This document shows, piece after piece, positions 40,871 through 50,139 of a stretch of 64,000 bases of DNA. This stretch comes from Pseudomonas viridiflava (lineage in GTDB: Bacteria; Pseudomonadota; Gammaproteobacteria; Pseudomonadales; Pseudomonadaceae), in NCBI RefSeq assembly GCF_900591205.1, contig NZ_UUPU01000061.1:1-64000 (forward strand), in the 5' to 3' direction. Each line of letters begins with the position of its first letter. The stretch's first letter is position 1. The notes beneath the pieces were generated by a model that was not told where the DNA came from, did not search any database, and worked only from the letters and a program-made list of their open reading frames with translations. A program made the translations under genes and the position numbers.

Positions 40871-41806
40871 ATGACGCGTGAAACCGTGAGTGTGATCATC
40901 CTGACCTACAACGAAAACCTGCATATCGCCCGGGCGATCGACTCGGTGCGGGCCTTCAGTGATGAAGTGCTGGTGGTGGATTCGTTTTCCACCGACGACA
41001 CCTGTGACATCGCCCGGCGCCACGGCGCGCTGGTGGTGCAGCACGCATTCGTCAACCAGGCCAAGCAGTTCCAGTGGGCCTTGGACCACCTGCCGATTAC
41101 CGGCAATTGGACGATGCGCCTGGACGCCGATGAAATCATCGAGGCCGACCTCGCCGCCGCGATCAATACCCGGCTGCCGACGTTGGCCCGCGATATCACC
41201 GGCATCAACTTCAAGCGCAAACATATTTTCATGGGGCGCTGGGTGCGCCATGGCGGGCGTTACCCGTTGAAGATGCTGCGGTTGTGGCGCACTGGGCTGG
41301 GGCGCGTGGAAGACCGCTGGATGGACGAGCACATCTCGGTCGCCGAAGGCCGCACCATCACCCTGGACGGCGGGTTTGCCGACCATAACCTGCATGACCT
41401 GACCTTCTTCACCCACAAGCACAACCAGTACGCCACCCGCGAAGCGATTGAAGTGCTTAACGCACGGCTGGGGCTGTTTTCGATCCGCGATGAACTGCAC
41501 AGCGGGCAGAGTTCGTTCCAGGCCAGAACCAAACGCCTGGTCAAGAACCGCCTGTACAACCGGGTGCCGTTCACCCTGAGTTCCACTGCGTATTTCCTGT
41601 GGCGCTACATCATCCAGCTGGGGTTTCTCGATGGCCGCAGTGGCCTGGTCTATCACCTGCTCCAGGGTTATTGGTATCGGTTTCTGGTGGGCGCCAAAGT
41701 GCTCGAACTGGAAACCGCGATTGCTCACTTAAACGACAAGGAAGCCATTGTCCGGGAACTCTCGAAGTTGACCGGGCATAACTTGAACCTGCCCACACCG
41801 AAGTAA
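40871..41806 (+). CDS. Family 2 glycosyltransferase
   Basis: The 311-residue protein has the GT-A fold start VSVIILTYNENLHIARAIDS, VLVVDSFSTDDT and the metal-binding RLDADE (about 82-87), followed by a C-terminal part with FLWRYIIQLGFLDG that may contact the membrane. It resembles WcaA/LPS core beta-glycosyltransferases. It adds one sugar of the repeat unit. I prefer the ATG at 40871 over a GTG three codons earlier that overlaps the nitroreductase stop. Confidence 0.88.
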   Translation: MTRETVSVIILTYNENLHIARAIDSVRAFSDEVLVVDSFSTDDTCDIARRHGALVVQHAFVNQAKQFQWALDHLPITGNWTMRLDADEIIEADLAAAINTRLPTLARDITGINFKRKHIFMGRWVRHGGRYPLKMLRLWRTGLGRVEDRWMDEHISVAEGRTITLDGGFADHNLHDLTFFTHKHNQYATREAIEVLNARLGLFSIRDELHSGQSSFQARTKRLVKNRLYNRVPFTLSSTAYFLWRYIIQLGFLDGRSGLVYHLLQGYWYRFLVGAKVLELETAIAHLNDKEAIVRELSKLTGHNLNLPTPK

Positions 41807-41822
41807 CTGAGCGTTTTTAACA

Positions 41823-41842
41823 AACACCCAAGTTTGGGTGTC
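41823..41842 (+). repeat. Hairpin in the only gap of the central exopolysaccharide operon
   Basis: ACACCCA (41824-41830) pairs with TGGGTGT (41835-41841). It lies in the 69-base gap between the glycosyltransferase gene and gmd. No T-run follows, so it is probably not an efficient terminator; it may be an mRNA processing site or part of a promoter region for the GDP-fucose genes. Confidence 0.5.
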
Positions 41843-41875
41843 GGCCTTCGCTCGCCTATCAATTGGGAGACAGAC

Positions 41876-42997
41876 ATGAACAAAGTTGCGCTTATTACCG
41901 GGATCACCGGTCAGGACGGCTCGTACCTGGCGGAGCTGCTGCTGGAAAAAGGCTACACCGTGCACGGCCTCAAGCGGCGTTCATCGTCGTTCAATACCCA
42001 GCGTATTGATCACATTTACCAGGACCCGCAGGCCCTGCATAAAAACCTGATCCTGCACTACGGCGACCTGGCGGATTCGTCGAACCTGACGCGCATCATC
42101 CAGCAGATCCAGCCCGACGAAATCTACAACCTGGGCGCCCAGTCCCATGTCGCCGTGAGCTTTGATTCGCCTGAATACACCGCCGATGTGGACGCCCTGG
42201 GCACCTTGCGCATCCTCGAAGCGATCCGCCTGCTGGGCCTGGAAAAGAAAACCCGGTTCTACCAGGCGTCGACCTCCGAGCTGTACGGCCTGGTGCAGGA
42301 AACCCCGCAGAAGGAAACCACGCCGTTCTACCCGCGCTCGCCGTATGCGGTGGCCAAGCTTTACGCCTACTGGATCACCGTGAACTTTCGCGAAGCCTAT
42401 GGGCTGTATGCGTGCAACGGCATCCTGTTCAACCACGAGTCGCCACGTCGCGGTGAAACCTTCGTGACACGCAAGATCACCCGCGCCCTGACCAACATCG
42501 CCCTGGGCCTGGAGCAGTGTCTGTACATGGGCAACATGGACGCGCTGCGTGACTGGGGCCACGCCAAGGACTACGTGCGCATGCAGTGGATGATGCTGCA
42601 GCAGGACAGCCCCGAGGACTTTGTGATCGCCACCGGCGTGCAGTATTCGGTGCGTGATTTCATTCGCTGGTCGGCGGCGGAACTGGGGCTGCGCCTGCGG
42701 TTTGTCGGCGAGGGCGTGGATGAAGTGGCGGTGGTCGAGCAGATTGACGGCGAGCTGGCGCCGGGCATCCTGGTGGGTGATGTGATCGTGCGCGTAGACC
42801 CGCGTTACTTCCGCCCGGCGGAGGTCGAGACGTTGCTGGGTGACCCGTCCAAGGCCAAACAGAAGCTTGGTTGGACCCCGGAAATCAGCGCCCAGGAAAT
42901 GTGCGCGGAGATGGTCCGTGAAGACCTGAAAATCGCCCAGCGCCACGCTTTGTTGCGCCTGCACGGCCACGACGCACCGATTGCCGTGGAGAACTGA
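41876..42997 (+). CDS. gmd: GDP-mannose 4,6-dehydratase
   Basis: The 373-residue SDR enzyme starts [20 protein letters not shown] and has TSELYG and the catalytic [10 protein letters not shown] (Tyr-x3-Lys), together with [16 protein letters not shown], diagnostic for Gmd. It converts GDP-D-mannose to GDP-4-keto-6-deoxymannose, the first committed step to GDP-L-fucose. The ATG at 41876 follows TTGGGAGACAG. fcl follows after two bases. Confidence 0.96.
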   Translation: MNKVALITGITGQDGSYLAELLLEKGYTVHGLKRRSSSFNTQRIDHIYQDPQALHKNLILHYGDLADSSNLTRIIQQIQPDEIYNLGAQSHVAVSFDSPEYTADVDALGTLRILEAIRLLGLEKKTRFYQASTSELYGLVQETPQKETTPFYPRSPYAVAKLYAYWITVNFREAYGLYACNGILFNHESPRRGETFVTRKITRALTNIALGLEQCLYMGNMDALRDWGHAKDYVRMQWMMLQQDSPEDFVIATGVQYSVRDFIRWSAAELGLRLRFVGEGVDEVAVVEQIDGELAPGILVGDVIVRVDPRYFRPAEVETLLGDPSKAKQKLGWTPEISAQEMCAEMVREDLKIAQRHALLRLHGHDAPIAVEN

Positions 42998-42999
42998 GC

Positions 43000-43977
43000 A
43001 TGGCACGTGATCTTGATGCGCGGATCTTTGTCGCCGGCCATCGCGGTATGGTCGGCTCGGCTATCGTGCGGCGTCTGTGGGCCCTGGGCTATACGCAGAT
43101 CCTCACGGCCGGCCGCGATGAGCTGGACCTGCTCGACCCGGCAGCGGTGCAGGCGTACTTCGCCGCACAGCGGGTGAACCAGGTGTACCTGGCGGCGGCC
43201 AAGGTCGGTGGCATTCACGCGAATGCCACTTACCCGGCCGACTTCATCTACCAGAACCTGATGATCCAGGCCAATGTGATCGACGCCGCCCACCGCCATG
43301 GCGTGGAAAAACTGTTGTTCCTCGGCTCATCCTGTATCTACCCGGTGAATGCGCCGCAGCCGATGATCGAAGCGGTGTTGCTGGACGGTGCGCTGGAACC
43401 CACCAACGAACCCTACGCCGTGGCCAAGATCGCCGGGATCAAGTTGTGCGAGAGCTACAACCGCCAGCATGGTCGTGATTACCGCAGCGTGATGCCCACC
43501 AACCTGTACGGGCCTGGCGACAATTACCATCCCGAAAACAGCCACGTGATCGCGGCCTTGCTACGGCGCTTCCATGAAGCGACGCAGCGTGGTGATGAAG
43601 AGGTGCTGATCTGGGGCAGCGGCCGGCCTCGGCGCGAGTTTTTGCATGTGGACGACATGGCCGCGGCCAGCGTGCACGTGATGGAACTGAGCCCCGAGCG
43701 CTATCGCGAACAGACCCAGCCAATGTGCTCGCACCTGAACGTCGGCACCGGTCTGGATTGCACCATCGCCGAGCTGGCCCAGGCGCTGGTACGGGTCACC
43801 GGCTTCAAGGGGCGCTTGCGCTTTGATGCGAGCAAACCCGACGGCGCGCCGCGCAAGTTGCTGGATGCGAGCCGCATCAACGCCCTGGGCTGGGAAGCCT
43901 ACGTGCCGCTGGAGGAGGGCCTGCGCGATGCCTACAACGCCTATCTCGCAGCCCTCGAACAGCCTCGGGGCCAGTAA
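43000..43977 (+). CDS. fcl: GDP-L-fucose synthase
   Basis: The 325-residue SDR protein begins [20 protein letters not shown] and has [11 protein letters not shown] and [15 protein letters not shown], with the catalytic Tyr and Lys; [13 protein letters not shown] is diagnostic for the family. It epimerises and reduces the Gmd product to GDP-L-fucose. The stop shares one base with the start of the next gene (TAATG). Confidence 0.96.
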   Translation: MARDLDARIFVAGHRGMVGSAIVRRLWALGYTQILTAGRDELDLLDPAAVQAYFAAQRVNQVYLAAAKVGGIHANATYPADFIYQNLMIQANVIDAAHRHGVEKLLFLGSSCIYPVNAPQPMIEAVLLDGALEPTNEPYAVAKIAGIKLCESYNRQHGRDYRSVMPTNLYGPGDNYHPENSHVIAALLRRFHEATQRGDEEVLIWGSGRPRREFLHVDDMAAASVHVMELSPERYREQTQPMCSHLNVGTGLDCTIAELAQALVRVTGFKGRLRFDASKPDGAPRKLLDASRINALGWEAYVPLEEGLRDAYNAYLAALEQPRGQ

Positions 43978-45185
43978 TGAAGATCCTTCTGTACGGCATC
44001 AATTACAGCCCGGAGCTTACCGGCATCGGCAAATACAGCGGGGAACAGGCACGTTGGCTGGCCGCTCAGGGGCACGCGGTGCGGGTGGTGACGGCGCCAC
44101 CGTATTACCCGCAGTGGCAGGTGGGCGAGGGCTATTCGCCGTGGCGTTATCGCAGCGAACAGGATGAGGGTGTGACGGTGATTCGCTGCCCGCTGTATGT
44201 GCCGCGTCAACCCGGCACATTGACCCGGCTGCTGCACCTGATGAGCTTTTGCGCCAGCTCGTCGCTGGCGGTGCTGGGCCAACTGCGCTGGAAGCCTGAC
44301 CTGGTGATCCTGGTGGTGCCCACCCTGTTTTGTGCGCCCCAGGCGCTGTTGCTGGCCAAGCTCAGCGGGGCGCGCTCGGTGCTGCATATCCAGGATTATG
44401 AAGTGGATGCGATGTTCGGCCTGGGCATCGGCGGCGGCTCGCTGATGCGGCGTGCGGCGCTGGGTATCGAGCGCTGGTTGTTGCGGCGCTTCGATCGGGT
44501 GTCGACGATTTCCAGCGGCATGCTCGACAAGGCCCGTGCCAAAGGGGTGCACAGCAAGCGGCTGTTGTTTTTTCCCAACTGGTCGGAGACCGCACGCTTT
44601 CGCAAGGTGGCCCGCAACCGCGCACTGCTGCAGCGCCTGGGGGTGCCGGCCGGTGCGCGGGTGTTGTTGTACTCGGGCAACATCGGCGAGAAGCAGGGCC
44701 TGGAACTGATCCTCGATGCCGCTCAGGCCCATGCCGAGAATGCCGAGTGGGTGTTTCTGATTGTCGGCCAGGGCACGGGCAAGGCGCGCTTACTGGATCG
44801 CGTGCAGCGCGAGGGCCTGCGCAACGTGCTGTTCGCGCCCTTGCAGGCGTATGAAGACTTGCCGGCACTGTTGGCCTCGGCCGACGCGCACCTGGTGATT
44901 CAGAAACGCGGGGTGGCGGACGCGGTGTTGCCCTCCAAGCTCACCAATATTCTGGCGGTAGGCGGCAACGCGATTATCACGGCCGACCCCGACACCACCC
45001 TCGGCCGACTGTGCGAGACGCACCCGGGCATTGCGGTGCTGATCGAACCGGAGTCGGTGGCGGCACTGAATGCGGGCATCGAGCGGGTGCTGGCATTGCC
45101 CGCGCGCAATGAGGTGGCGTTGAGTTACGCCAAGGAGTTCCTCGACAAGGAACGCATTCTGCAACGTTTTCTGGCACAGGTTTGA
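43977..45185 (+). CDS. wcaI: WcaI-type colanic-acid glycosyltransferase (GT-B fold)
   Basis: The 402-residue protein starts [20 protein letters not shown], then HAVRVVTAPPYYPQW, both characteristic of WcaI. It later has the GT4 donor-site region VLLYSGNIGEKQGLELILDA and LPSKLTNILAVGGN. In colanic acid WcaI is thought to transfer the first fucose to the lipid-linked hexose. Together with the GT2 it is one of only two transferases in the cluster beside the WcaJ starter enzyme. Confidence 0.9.
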   Translation: MKILLYGINYSPELTGIGKYSGEQARWLAAQGHAVRVVTAPPYYPQWQVGEGYSPWRYRSEQDEGVTVIRCPLYVPRQPGTLTRLLHLMSFCASSSLAVLGQLRWKPDLVILVVPTLFCAPQALLLAKLSGARSVLHIQDYEVDAMFGLGIGGGSLMRRAALGIERWLLRRFDRVSTISSGMLDKARAKGVHSKRLLFFPNWSETARFRKVARNRALLQRLGVPAGARVLLYSGNIGEKQGLELILDAAQAHAENAEWVFLIVGQGTGKARLLDRVQREGLRNVLFAPLQAYEDLPALLASADAHLVIQKRGVADAVLPSKLTNILAVGGNAIITADPDTTLGRLCETHPGIAVLIEPESVAALNAGIERVLALPARNEVALSYAKEFLDKERILQRFLAQV

Positions 45186-45190
45186 CCGGT

Positions 45191-45649
45191 ATGTGGCTTG
45201 ATTTACCGACCTTCCAAACGGTCGTGGCGTCGACGCCGCTGGTGGCGATCGACCTGGTGGTGCGCAACAGCCGTGGCGATGCCCTGCTGGGGCTGCGGCT
45301 CAACCGCCCGGCCTATGGTTTCTGGTTTGTACCCGGTGGGCGTATCCAGAAGAACGAAAGCCTGGACAACGCCTTTCGCCGCATCACCCGTGACGAACTG
45401 GGGCGGCCCTTCGAGCGCGCCAGCGCCCGCCTGCTGGGGGTGTTCGAGCACTTTTACGATGACAGCGTGTTCGCCAACGCCGGGTGCGGGCCGGACACCC
45501 ACTATGTGGTGCTCAGCTATTGCCTGGAGCTGGTCGACGATCAGCCCTTGCAGCCACCCACGGAGCAACACCAGCAGTACCGCTGGTGGCCCCAGGATGA
45601 ACTGCGTTTCAGCACGCGGGTGCATGAAAACACCCGCGCCTATTTCTGA
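45191..45649 (+). CDS. gmm: GDP-mannose mannosyl hydrolase (Nudix)
   Basis: The 152-residue protein has FVPGGRIQKNESLDNAF, a Nudix box in which RITRDELG replaces the usual REuxEE pair, as is known for GDP-mannose hydrolases. It cleaves GDP-mannose to GDP and mannose and may regulate the GDP-sugar pool. The ATG at 45191 is preferred over a TTG three codons upstream. Confidence 0.9.
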   Translation: MWLDLPTFQTVVASTPLVAIDLVVRNSRGDALLGLRLNRPAYGFWFVPGGRIQKNESLDNAFRRITRDELGRPFERASARLLGVFEHFYDDSVFANAGCGPDTHYVVLSYCLELVDDQPLQPPTEQHQQYRWWPQDELRFSTRVHENTRAYF

Positions 45650-45670
45650 CTCTCTCCCGAGGATGCTCTG

Positions 45671-47080
45671 ATGTTATTACCGGTGATCATGGCAGGCGGT
45701 TCGGGGTCGCGCCTGTGGCCGCTCTCGCGGCAGTTGAACCCCAAGCAGTTCCTGCGTCTGACCGATGCGAACTTGTCGATGCTGCAGCAGACCATCACGC
45801 GGCTGGAGGGCGCCAACGTCGCCCTGCCGCAACTGATCTGCAACGAACAGCACCGCTTCCTGGTGGCCGAGCAATTGCGTCAGCTGGGCATGGAGCAGGC
45901 GAGCATCCTGCTTGAGCCGGTCGGCCGTAATACCGCACCGGCCATCGCGTTGGCGGCGTGCAAGGCGGTGGCCGAGGCCCAGGACCCGATCCTGCTGGTG
46001 CTGGCGGCGGACCACCTGATCGAAAATGTCCCGGCGTTTCATGCCAGCCTTGAAATGGCATTGCCGCTGGCCCGTGACGGCAAGCTGGTGACGTTCGGCA
46101 TCCACCCCACCAGCGCCCACACCGGCTACGGCTATATCGAGCAGGGCGCGGCGGTGGGAGAGGGCGGTTACCGGGTCAAACGCTTTGTCGAAAAGCCCGA
46201 CGCCGTCACCGCTGCGGCGTATGTGGCCGGCGGTGCGTATTACTGGAACAGCGGCATGTTCATGTTCCGCGCCAGCCGTTACCTGCAAGAGCTTGCGCGC
46301 TTCCAGCCGGCAATCCTCGAAGCCTGCCGCGTGGCGCTCGAGGACGGCAGTCAGGACCTACCGTTTACCCGTGTGCACGCCGCCACCTTTGCCGCCTGCC
46401 CGGACGATTCCATCGACTACGCCGTGATGGAGAAAACCGCCGACGCGGTGATGGTGCCGTTGCAGGCCGGCTGGAGCGATATCGGCTCGTGGTCGGCGCT
46501 GTGGGAGGCCAGTGAAAAAGACCCCAGCGGTAACGTGATCCGCGGTGACGGGCTGACCCTGGACACGCGCAACACCTACGTACACGCCGACAGCCGATTG
46601 GTGGCCACCGTGGGCGTGCAGGACCTGATCATTGTCGAGACCAAAGACGCGGTGCTGGTCGCTCACAAAGACCAGGTGCAGCAGGTCAAGGGCATCGTCG
46701 ACCAGCTCAAGCAGGCCGGGCGCCCTGAACACCTCAACCACCGCGAGGTGTACCGGCCATGGGGCATGTACGACTCGGTCGACAACGGCCAGCGCTACCA
46801 GGTCAAGCGCATCACCGTGAAACCGGGGGCCAAGTTGTCGGTGCAAATGCATCACCACCGCGCCGAGCATTGGATCGTGGTCAGCGGTACGGCCCGGGTC
46901 ACCAATGGCGACCAGACCTACCTGGTTTCGGAAAACCAGTCGACCTATATCCCCATCGGCCAGGTGCACGCCCTGGAAAACCCCGGGGTGATCGCGCTGG
47001 AGTTGATCGAGGTGCAGTCGGGCTCTTATTTGGGCGAGGACGATATTGTGCGCTTTGAAGATAAGTACGGCAGGGCCTGA
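45671..47080 (+). CDS. manC: Bifunctional mannose-1-phosphate guanylyltransferase / mannose-6-phosphate isomerase
   Basis: The 469-residue protein has the nucleotidyltransferase signature [20 protein letters not shown] (8-27), FVEKPD, a central NSGMFMF, and a C-terminal cupin with [10 protein letters not shown], the isomerase-type metal site. It makes GDP-mannose for the Gmd/Fcl pathway. It is the last gene of the nucleotide-sugar block. No phosphomannomutase is encoded in the window, so one must come from elsewhere, for example AlgC. Confidence 0.95.
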   Translation: MLLPVIMAGGSGSRLWPLSRQLNPKQFLRLTDANLSMLQQTITRLEGANVALPQLICNEQHRFLVAEQLRQLGMEQASILLEPVGRNTAPAIALAACKAVAEAQDPILLVLAADHLIENVPAFHASLEMALPLARDGKLVTFGIHPTSAHTGYGYIEQGAAVGEGGYRVKRFVEKPDAVTAAAYVAGGAYYWNSGMFMFRASRYLQELARFQPAILEACRVALEDGSQDLPFTRVHAATFAACPDDSIDYAVMEKTADAVMVPLQAGWSDIGSWSALWEASEKDPSGNVIRGDGLTLDTRNTYVHADSRLVATVGVQDLIIVETKDAVLVAHKDQVQQVKGIVDQLKQAGRPEHLNHREVYRPWGMYDSVDNGQRYQVKRITVKPGAKLSVQMHHHRAEHWIVVSGTARVTNGDQTYLVSENQSTYIPIGQVHALENPGVIALELIEVQSGSYLGEDDIVRFEDKYGRA

Positions 47081-47259
47081 AGTTTTCCGACAATTAATAA
47101 CATTTTAAATAACGGGCCGCGTCGCAATGTAGTGAGGGCCGGGCGCTTCACCGGAAAAACGTTATTTTCAATTATTCAGCAAAAAGGTCTCAGTCTGGTG
47201 CGCTGTTTAGTTGAATGGCACTATCGGCCTGACTACTCACTGACGATAAGGAGTCTGTT

Positions 47260-47499
47260 ATGAGAAAGCCACTGGCTATTATGGTGCTCAGTCTTTTGAG
47301 TACTTGCGTGCTGGCTGCCGAGGACCCGTTGGGGCTCGACACCGCCGTGGTCGGGTCCGTGACGGTCGGGGAAACCCTGCTGGTCGGCAGCGCGATCATC
47401 GCCGGCGTGGCCGCTGCCTCCAATAGCGGCGGCAGTTCCAACGGCGGCACCACCACCGGCACCACCGGTACGACCGGCACCACAGGCACCGGCAACTAA
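47260..47499 (+). CDS. Small secreted Gly/Thr-rich protein, GfcA/YjbE-like
   Basis: The 79-residue product has a signal peptide (MRKPLAIMVLSLLSTCVLAA) and a hydrophobic stretch (about 35-54). It ends in a low-complexity tail of Gly, Ser and Thr (SNGGTTTGTTGTTGTTG). In size, layout and position, before wza and yjbFGH homologues, it matches GfcA/YjbE of group 4 capsule and yjb operons, whose exact job is unknown. AAGGAG precedes the ATG. A terminator follows directly, so this small mRNA may be made in excess over the downstream genes. Confidence 0.75.
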   Translation: MRKPLAIMVLSLLSTCVLAAEDPLGLDTAVVGSVTVGETLLVGSAIIAGVAAASNSGGSSNGGTTTGTTGTTGTTGTGN

Positions 47500-47520
47500 G
47501 TTGTAAACCTTCCGCTTTTC

Positions 47521-47558
47521 AGACCGCTTGGAATCCCCACCCAAGTGGTCTTTTTTTC
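47521..47558 (+). terminator. Rho-independent terminator/attenuator between the GfcA-like gene and wza
   Basis: An 11-base stem (AGACCGCTTGG / CCAAGTGGTCT, one G-U pair) with a nine-base loop is followed by seven T residues. It lies 21 bases behind the stop of the 79-residue gene and about 30 bases before wza. Downstream genes then depend on read-through or a promoter within the gap. Confidence 0.85.
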
Positions 47559-47587
47559 TTGTCGATTATCGCGAGTGTCCTAGCACT

Positions 47588-48700
47588 ATGATGCGTATTT
47601 TTTCTGTCGCGGCCGTGGCCGCTGCATTGTTGCAAGGTTGCATGTTTGCGCCGGGTCAATATATGGATACAGCGACCCTGACCGATGAGGGTGGGCCTGA
47701 AAGTAGTCGCGTGGATTTAATACCGATTACGCCAAAGTTATTGGCCATGGACGCAGCCACGCAAGTGCCTTATTCAATTGCGCCGGAACTCTTGAGTTAT
47801 AAACCGGGCCCGTACTTGATTGGCGCAAATGATGCGCTGTATATCACCGTATGGGACCACCCGGAACTCACCGCACCTTCCGGCCCGCAGCAACAGATCG
47901 ACGCTAACGGGCGGCTGGTGAGCCCCGAGGGCAATCTGTTTTATCCCTATGTGGGCGAAGTCGTGGCCAAGGGCCGCTCGATTGAAGCGCTGCGCAGTGA
48001 AATCACCGACAAGCTGCGCCAATACATCGACAGCCCCCAGGTTGACATCAGCGTGTTGCGGTTTGCCAGCCAGAAGGTGGTGATCAGCGGCGCGGTGATC
48101 AAGGCCGGCCCCGTGCCGATCACCACCATTGCGATGAATGTGTCGGAAGCGCTGGGGGCCGCCGGCATCGACCCGCTGAATGCCGATTTATCGAACCTCA
48201 CGCTCACCCGTGGCGGCAAGCGCTACACCCTCGACCTCGACACGCTGAACCTGGCGGCGTCGCGCTTGAATGACGTCTACCTCAAGGACGGCGACCAGCT
48301 GTACCTGGCCTACAACGACCGCAAGCGCATCTATGTGATGGGCGAGGTCATGCAGCCCCGTGCCCTGAGTTTCAAGACTCGCAGCATGAACCTCTCCGAC
48401 GTGCTGGGCTCGGTGGGCGGGGTCAACCAGAACACCTCCAACGCCGACGCCATCTACGTGATTCGCGGCGCACAGAACATTGATGTGGAACCGGCCAAGG
48501 TGTTCCAGCTGCAAGCCCAATCGCCCTCGGCCATGGCCCTGGCTTCGCGCTTTGACGTGCAGCCCCAGGACGTGGTGTTTGTCGGCCCGGCGAATATCAC
48601 GCGTTGGAACCGCTTTATCAGCCAATTGGTGCCGTCCGCTTCGATCATCGGCATTGGCGCATCGACCCAGAACAACCTGAGCGAAGCCAGCAGCCGATAA
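47588..48700 (+). CDS. wza: Outer-membrane polysaccharide export lipoprotein (Wza)
   Basis: The 370-residue lipoprotein has a signal sequence ending in a lipobox LLQGC. It then has the polysaccharide-export domain (LIGANDALYITVWDHPEL, DANGRLVSPEGNLFYPYVGEV) and SLBB domains (KVVISGAVIKAGPVPI, IYVMGEVMQPRAL). The C-terminal NRFISQLVPSASIIG would form the outer-membrane helix. It is the export pore fed by Wzc. The start ATGATG at 47588 has only a weak ribosome site, which together with the terminator suggests low expression relative to the preceding gene. Confidence 0.93.
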   Translation: MMRIFSVAAVAAALLQGCMFAPGQYMDTATLTDEGGPESSRVDLIPITPKLLAMDAATQVPYSIAPELLSYKPGPYLIGANDALYITVWDHPELTAPSGPQQQIDANGRLVSPEGNLFYPYVGEVVAKGRSIEALRSEITDKLRQYIDSPQVDISVLRFASQKVVISGAVIKAGPVPITTIAMNVSEALGAAGIDPLNADLSNLTLTRGGKRYTLDLDTLNLAASRLNDVYLKDGDQLYLAYNDRKRIYVMGEVMQPRALSFKTRSMNLSDVLGSVGGVNQNTSNADAIYVIRGAQNIDVEPAKVFQLQAQSPSAMALASRFDVQPQDVVFVGPANITRWNRFISQLVPSASIIGIGASTQNNLSEASSR

Positions 48701-48712
48701 GGTGGAACCGCT

Positions 48713-49372
48713 GTGAACAGTCTGAAAATCGCTACTTACGCGGGGTTGGCGTGGCTGTTGAGTGGCTGCAATCCGCTGATGACGGCCTCCCTCGATACGT
48801 TCAAGGCGGCCGTGGGCGGGCCTGCGCCGCTGGCAGTGACCCAGGCCCAGGTGGACGCGGTGCCGTTTCCCCAGATCAAGGTCACCACGGTGTCCAGCGA
48901 AGGGGTGATGGCGCTGATTCGTCGGCGTGACGCGCTGCAGTTCTGGGTCGCTTCCGGCAAACAAGTGCTGTTGCTGCGCGACGGCCTGGTAGTGCGCACC
49001 GTGGGCTTGGGCGCCGACCTCGATGGCACGCACTGGCAGGGCCAGTCGCCGTTTCAACTGGGGCTGCACCGGGTGCCGGATGGCTATCGCAGCATGCGGC
49101 GGATCGACCTGGTCGGCGGCTATCGGCTGGGCCTTGGTGTGACCAGTCGCATGAGCCGCAAGGGTATCGAGACGCTGCAGATTCTCGGCAAACCCTATGC
49201 CTTGCTGCGAGTAGACGAAGACATCGCGGCCGATGCCCTGGGCTTTACGGCGCGCAACCATTACTGGGTTGACCCCGGCAACGGTTTTATCGTGCAGAGC
49301 GAGCAGCACCTCACGCCCAGCCTGACCTTGACCATCACCCAGCTGCAACCCACCCGCAAGGATGCCCCATGA
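48713..49372 (+). CDS. YjbF/GfcB-family lipoprotein
   Basis: The 219-residue protein starts with GTG behind AAGGTGGA and has a lipoprotein signal (LAWLLSGCNPLM). The rest matches the YjbF family pattern (QIKVTTVSSEGVMALI, WVASGKQVLLLRDGLVVRTV, HYWVDPGNGFIVQSEQ). YjbF-like proteins belong to yjb/gfc capsule operons and are outer-membrane-attached with unknown molecular role. Its stop overlaps the next start by four bases. Confidence 0.85.
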   Translation: MNSLKIATYAGLAWLLSGCNPLMTASLDTFKAAVGGPAPLAVTQAQVDAVPFPQIKVTTVSSEGVMALIRRRDALQFWVASGKQVLLLRDGLVVRTVGLGADLDGTHWQGQSPFQLGLHRVPDGYRSMRRIDLVGGYRLGLGVTSRMSRKGIETLQILGKPYALLRVDEDIAADALGFTARNHYWVDPGNGFIVQSEQHLTPSLTLTITQLQPTRKDAP

Positions 49373-50139
49373 ACGTTCGAAAACTCGCGGCGCTGGTGCT
49401 GCTGTGCAGCTGCGCGCCTGTGTGCGTGGCCGCCAGCCTGACCGTCAGTGGCCAGGTGGCGCATGCGGGGCCGCTCCCGTTGCAGGCCGGGGCCCGCTTG
49501 CTGGATGCGATCAGCGCGGCACAACCGGATGCCGAGGGCTACTGGTTGGCGGCAGCCTGGCTGCACCAACCGTTGCTGGAGCGCCAGGCGCGGCTCAAGG
49601 CCGGTGTGCTGTTTGATCTGGACACCCTGCGCCAGGCCGCCCTGGCCGCCGGGCGCGTGAGCCGGGCGCAGGCGGCGGCGCAGCTCTATCAACAGGTGCA
49701 GGCATTGCCGGTGACCGGTCGCCAGATGGCCGTGTTGGACCCGGTGGCGGTGGAGGTCGGCTTCGCGCCCAACCTCGCGGTCAGCGACGGCGACCGCCTG
49801 GTCTACCCGCCGCGCCCCGACAGCGTGCGCGTGGTGGGCGCCGTTGCGGCAGCTTGCACCTTGGTGTTCCAACCGCTGCAGAAGGCCCGCGACTACCTGC
49901 GCGCCTGCCCGCCCTTGGCGCAGGCGGATGCCGACTACCTGTGGTTGATCCAGCCCGACGGGCGCGTCACGCGCCTGGGTATCGCCGCGTGGAACCGTGA
50001 AGAGGGCGCGCCCCCCGCGCCCGGCAGCACGTTGCTGGTGCCGATCCGCAGCGACGACCTGAACCCGCCCACCCCTGAGCTGAATCAGCAACTGGCCGAG
50101 TTTCTTGCCACCCAACCCCTGGCTGAGGTCACGCCTTGA
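49369..50139 (+). CDS. YjbG/GfcC-family periplasmic capsule protein
   Basis: The 256-residue protein has a signal peptide (about 1-23, PVCVAAS cleavage region) and the GfcC features LLDAISAAQPDAEGYWLAAA and VSDGDRLVYPPRPDSVRVVG, two ubiquitin-like folds related to the SLBB domains of Wza. It is assumed to act with Wza and YjbH during export. It overlaps yjbF and yjbH homologues by four bases each. Confidence 0.85.
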   Translation: MNVRKLAALVLLCSCAPVCVAASLTVSGQVAHAGPLPLQAGARLLDAISAAQPDAEGYWLAAAWLHQPLLERQARLKAGVLFDLDTLRQAALAAGRVSRAQAAAQLYQQVQALPVTGRQMAVLDPVAVEVGFAPNLAVSDGDRLVYPPRPDSVRVVGAVAAACTLVFQPLQKARDYLRACPPLAQADADYLWLIQPDGRVTRLGIAAWNREEGAPPAPGSTLLVPIRSDDLNPPTPELNQQLAEFLATQPLAEVTP

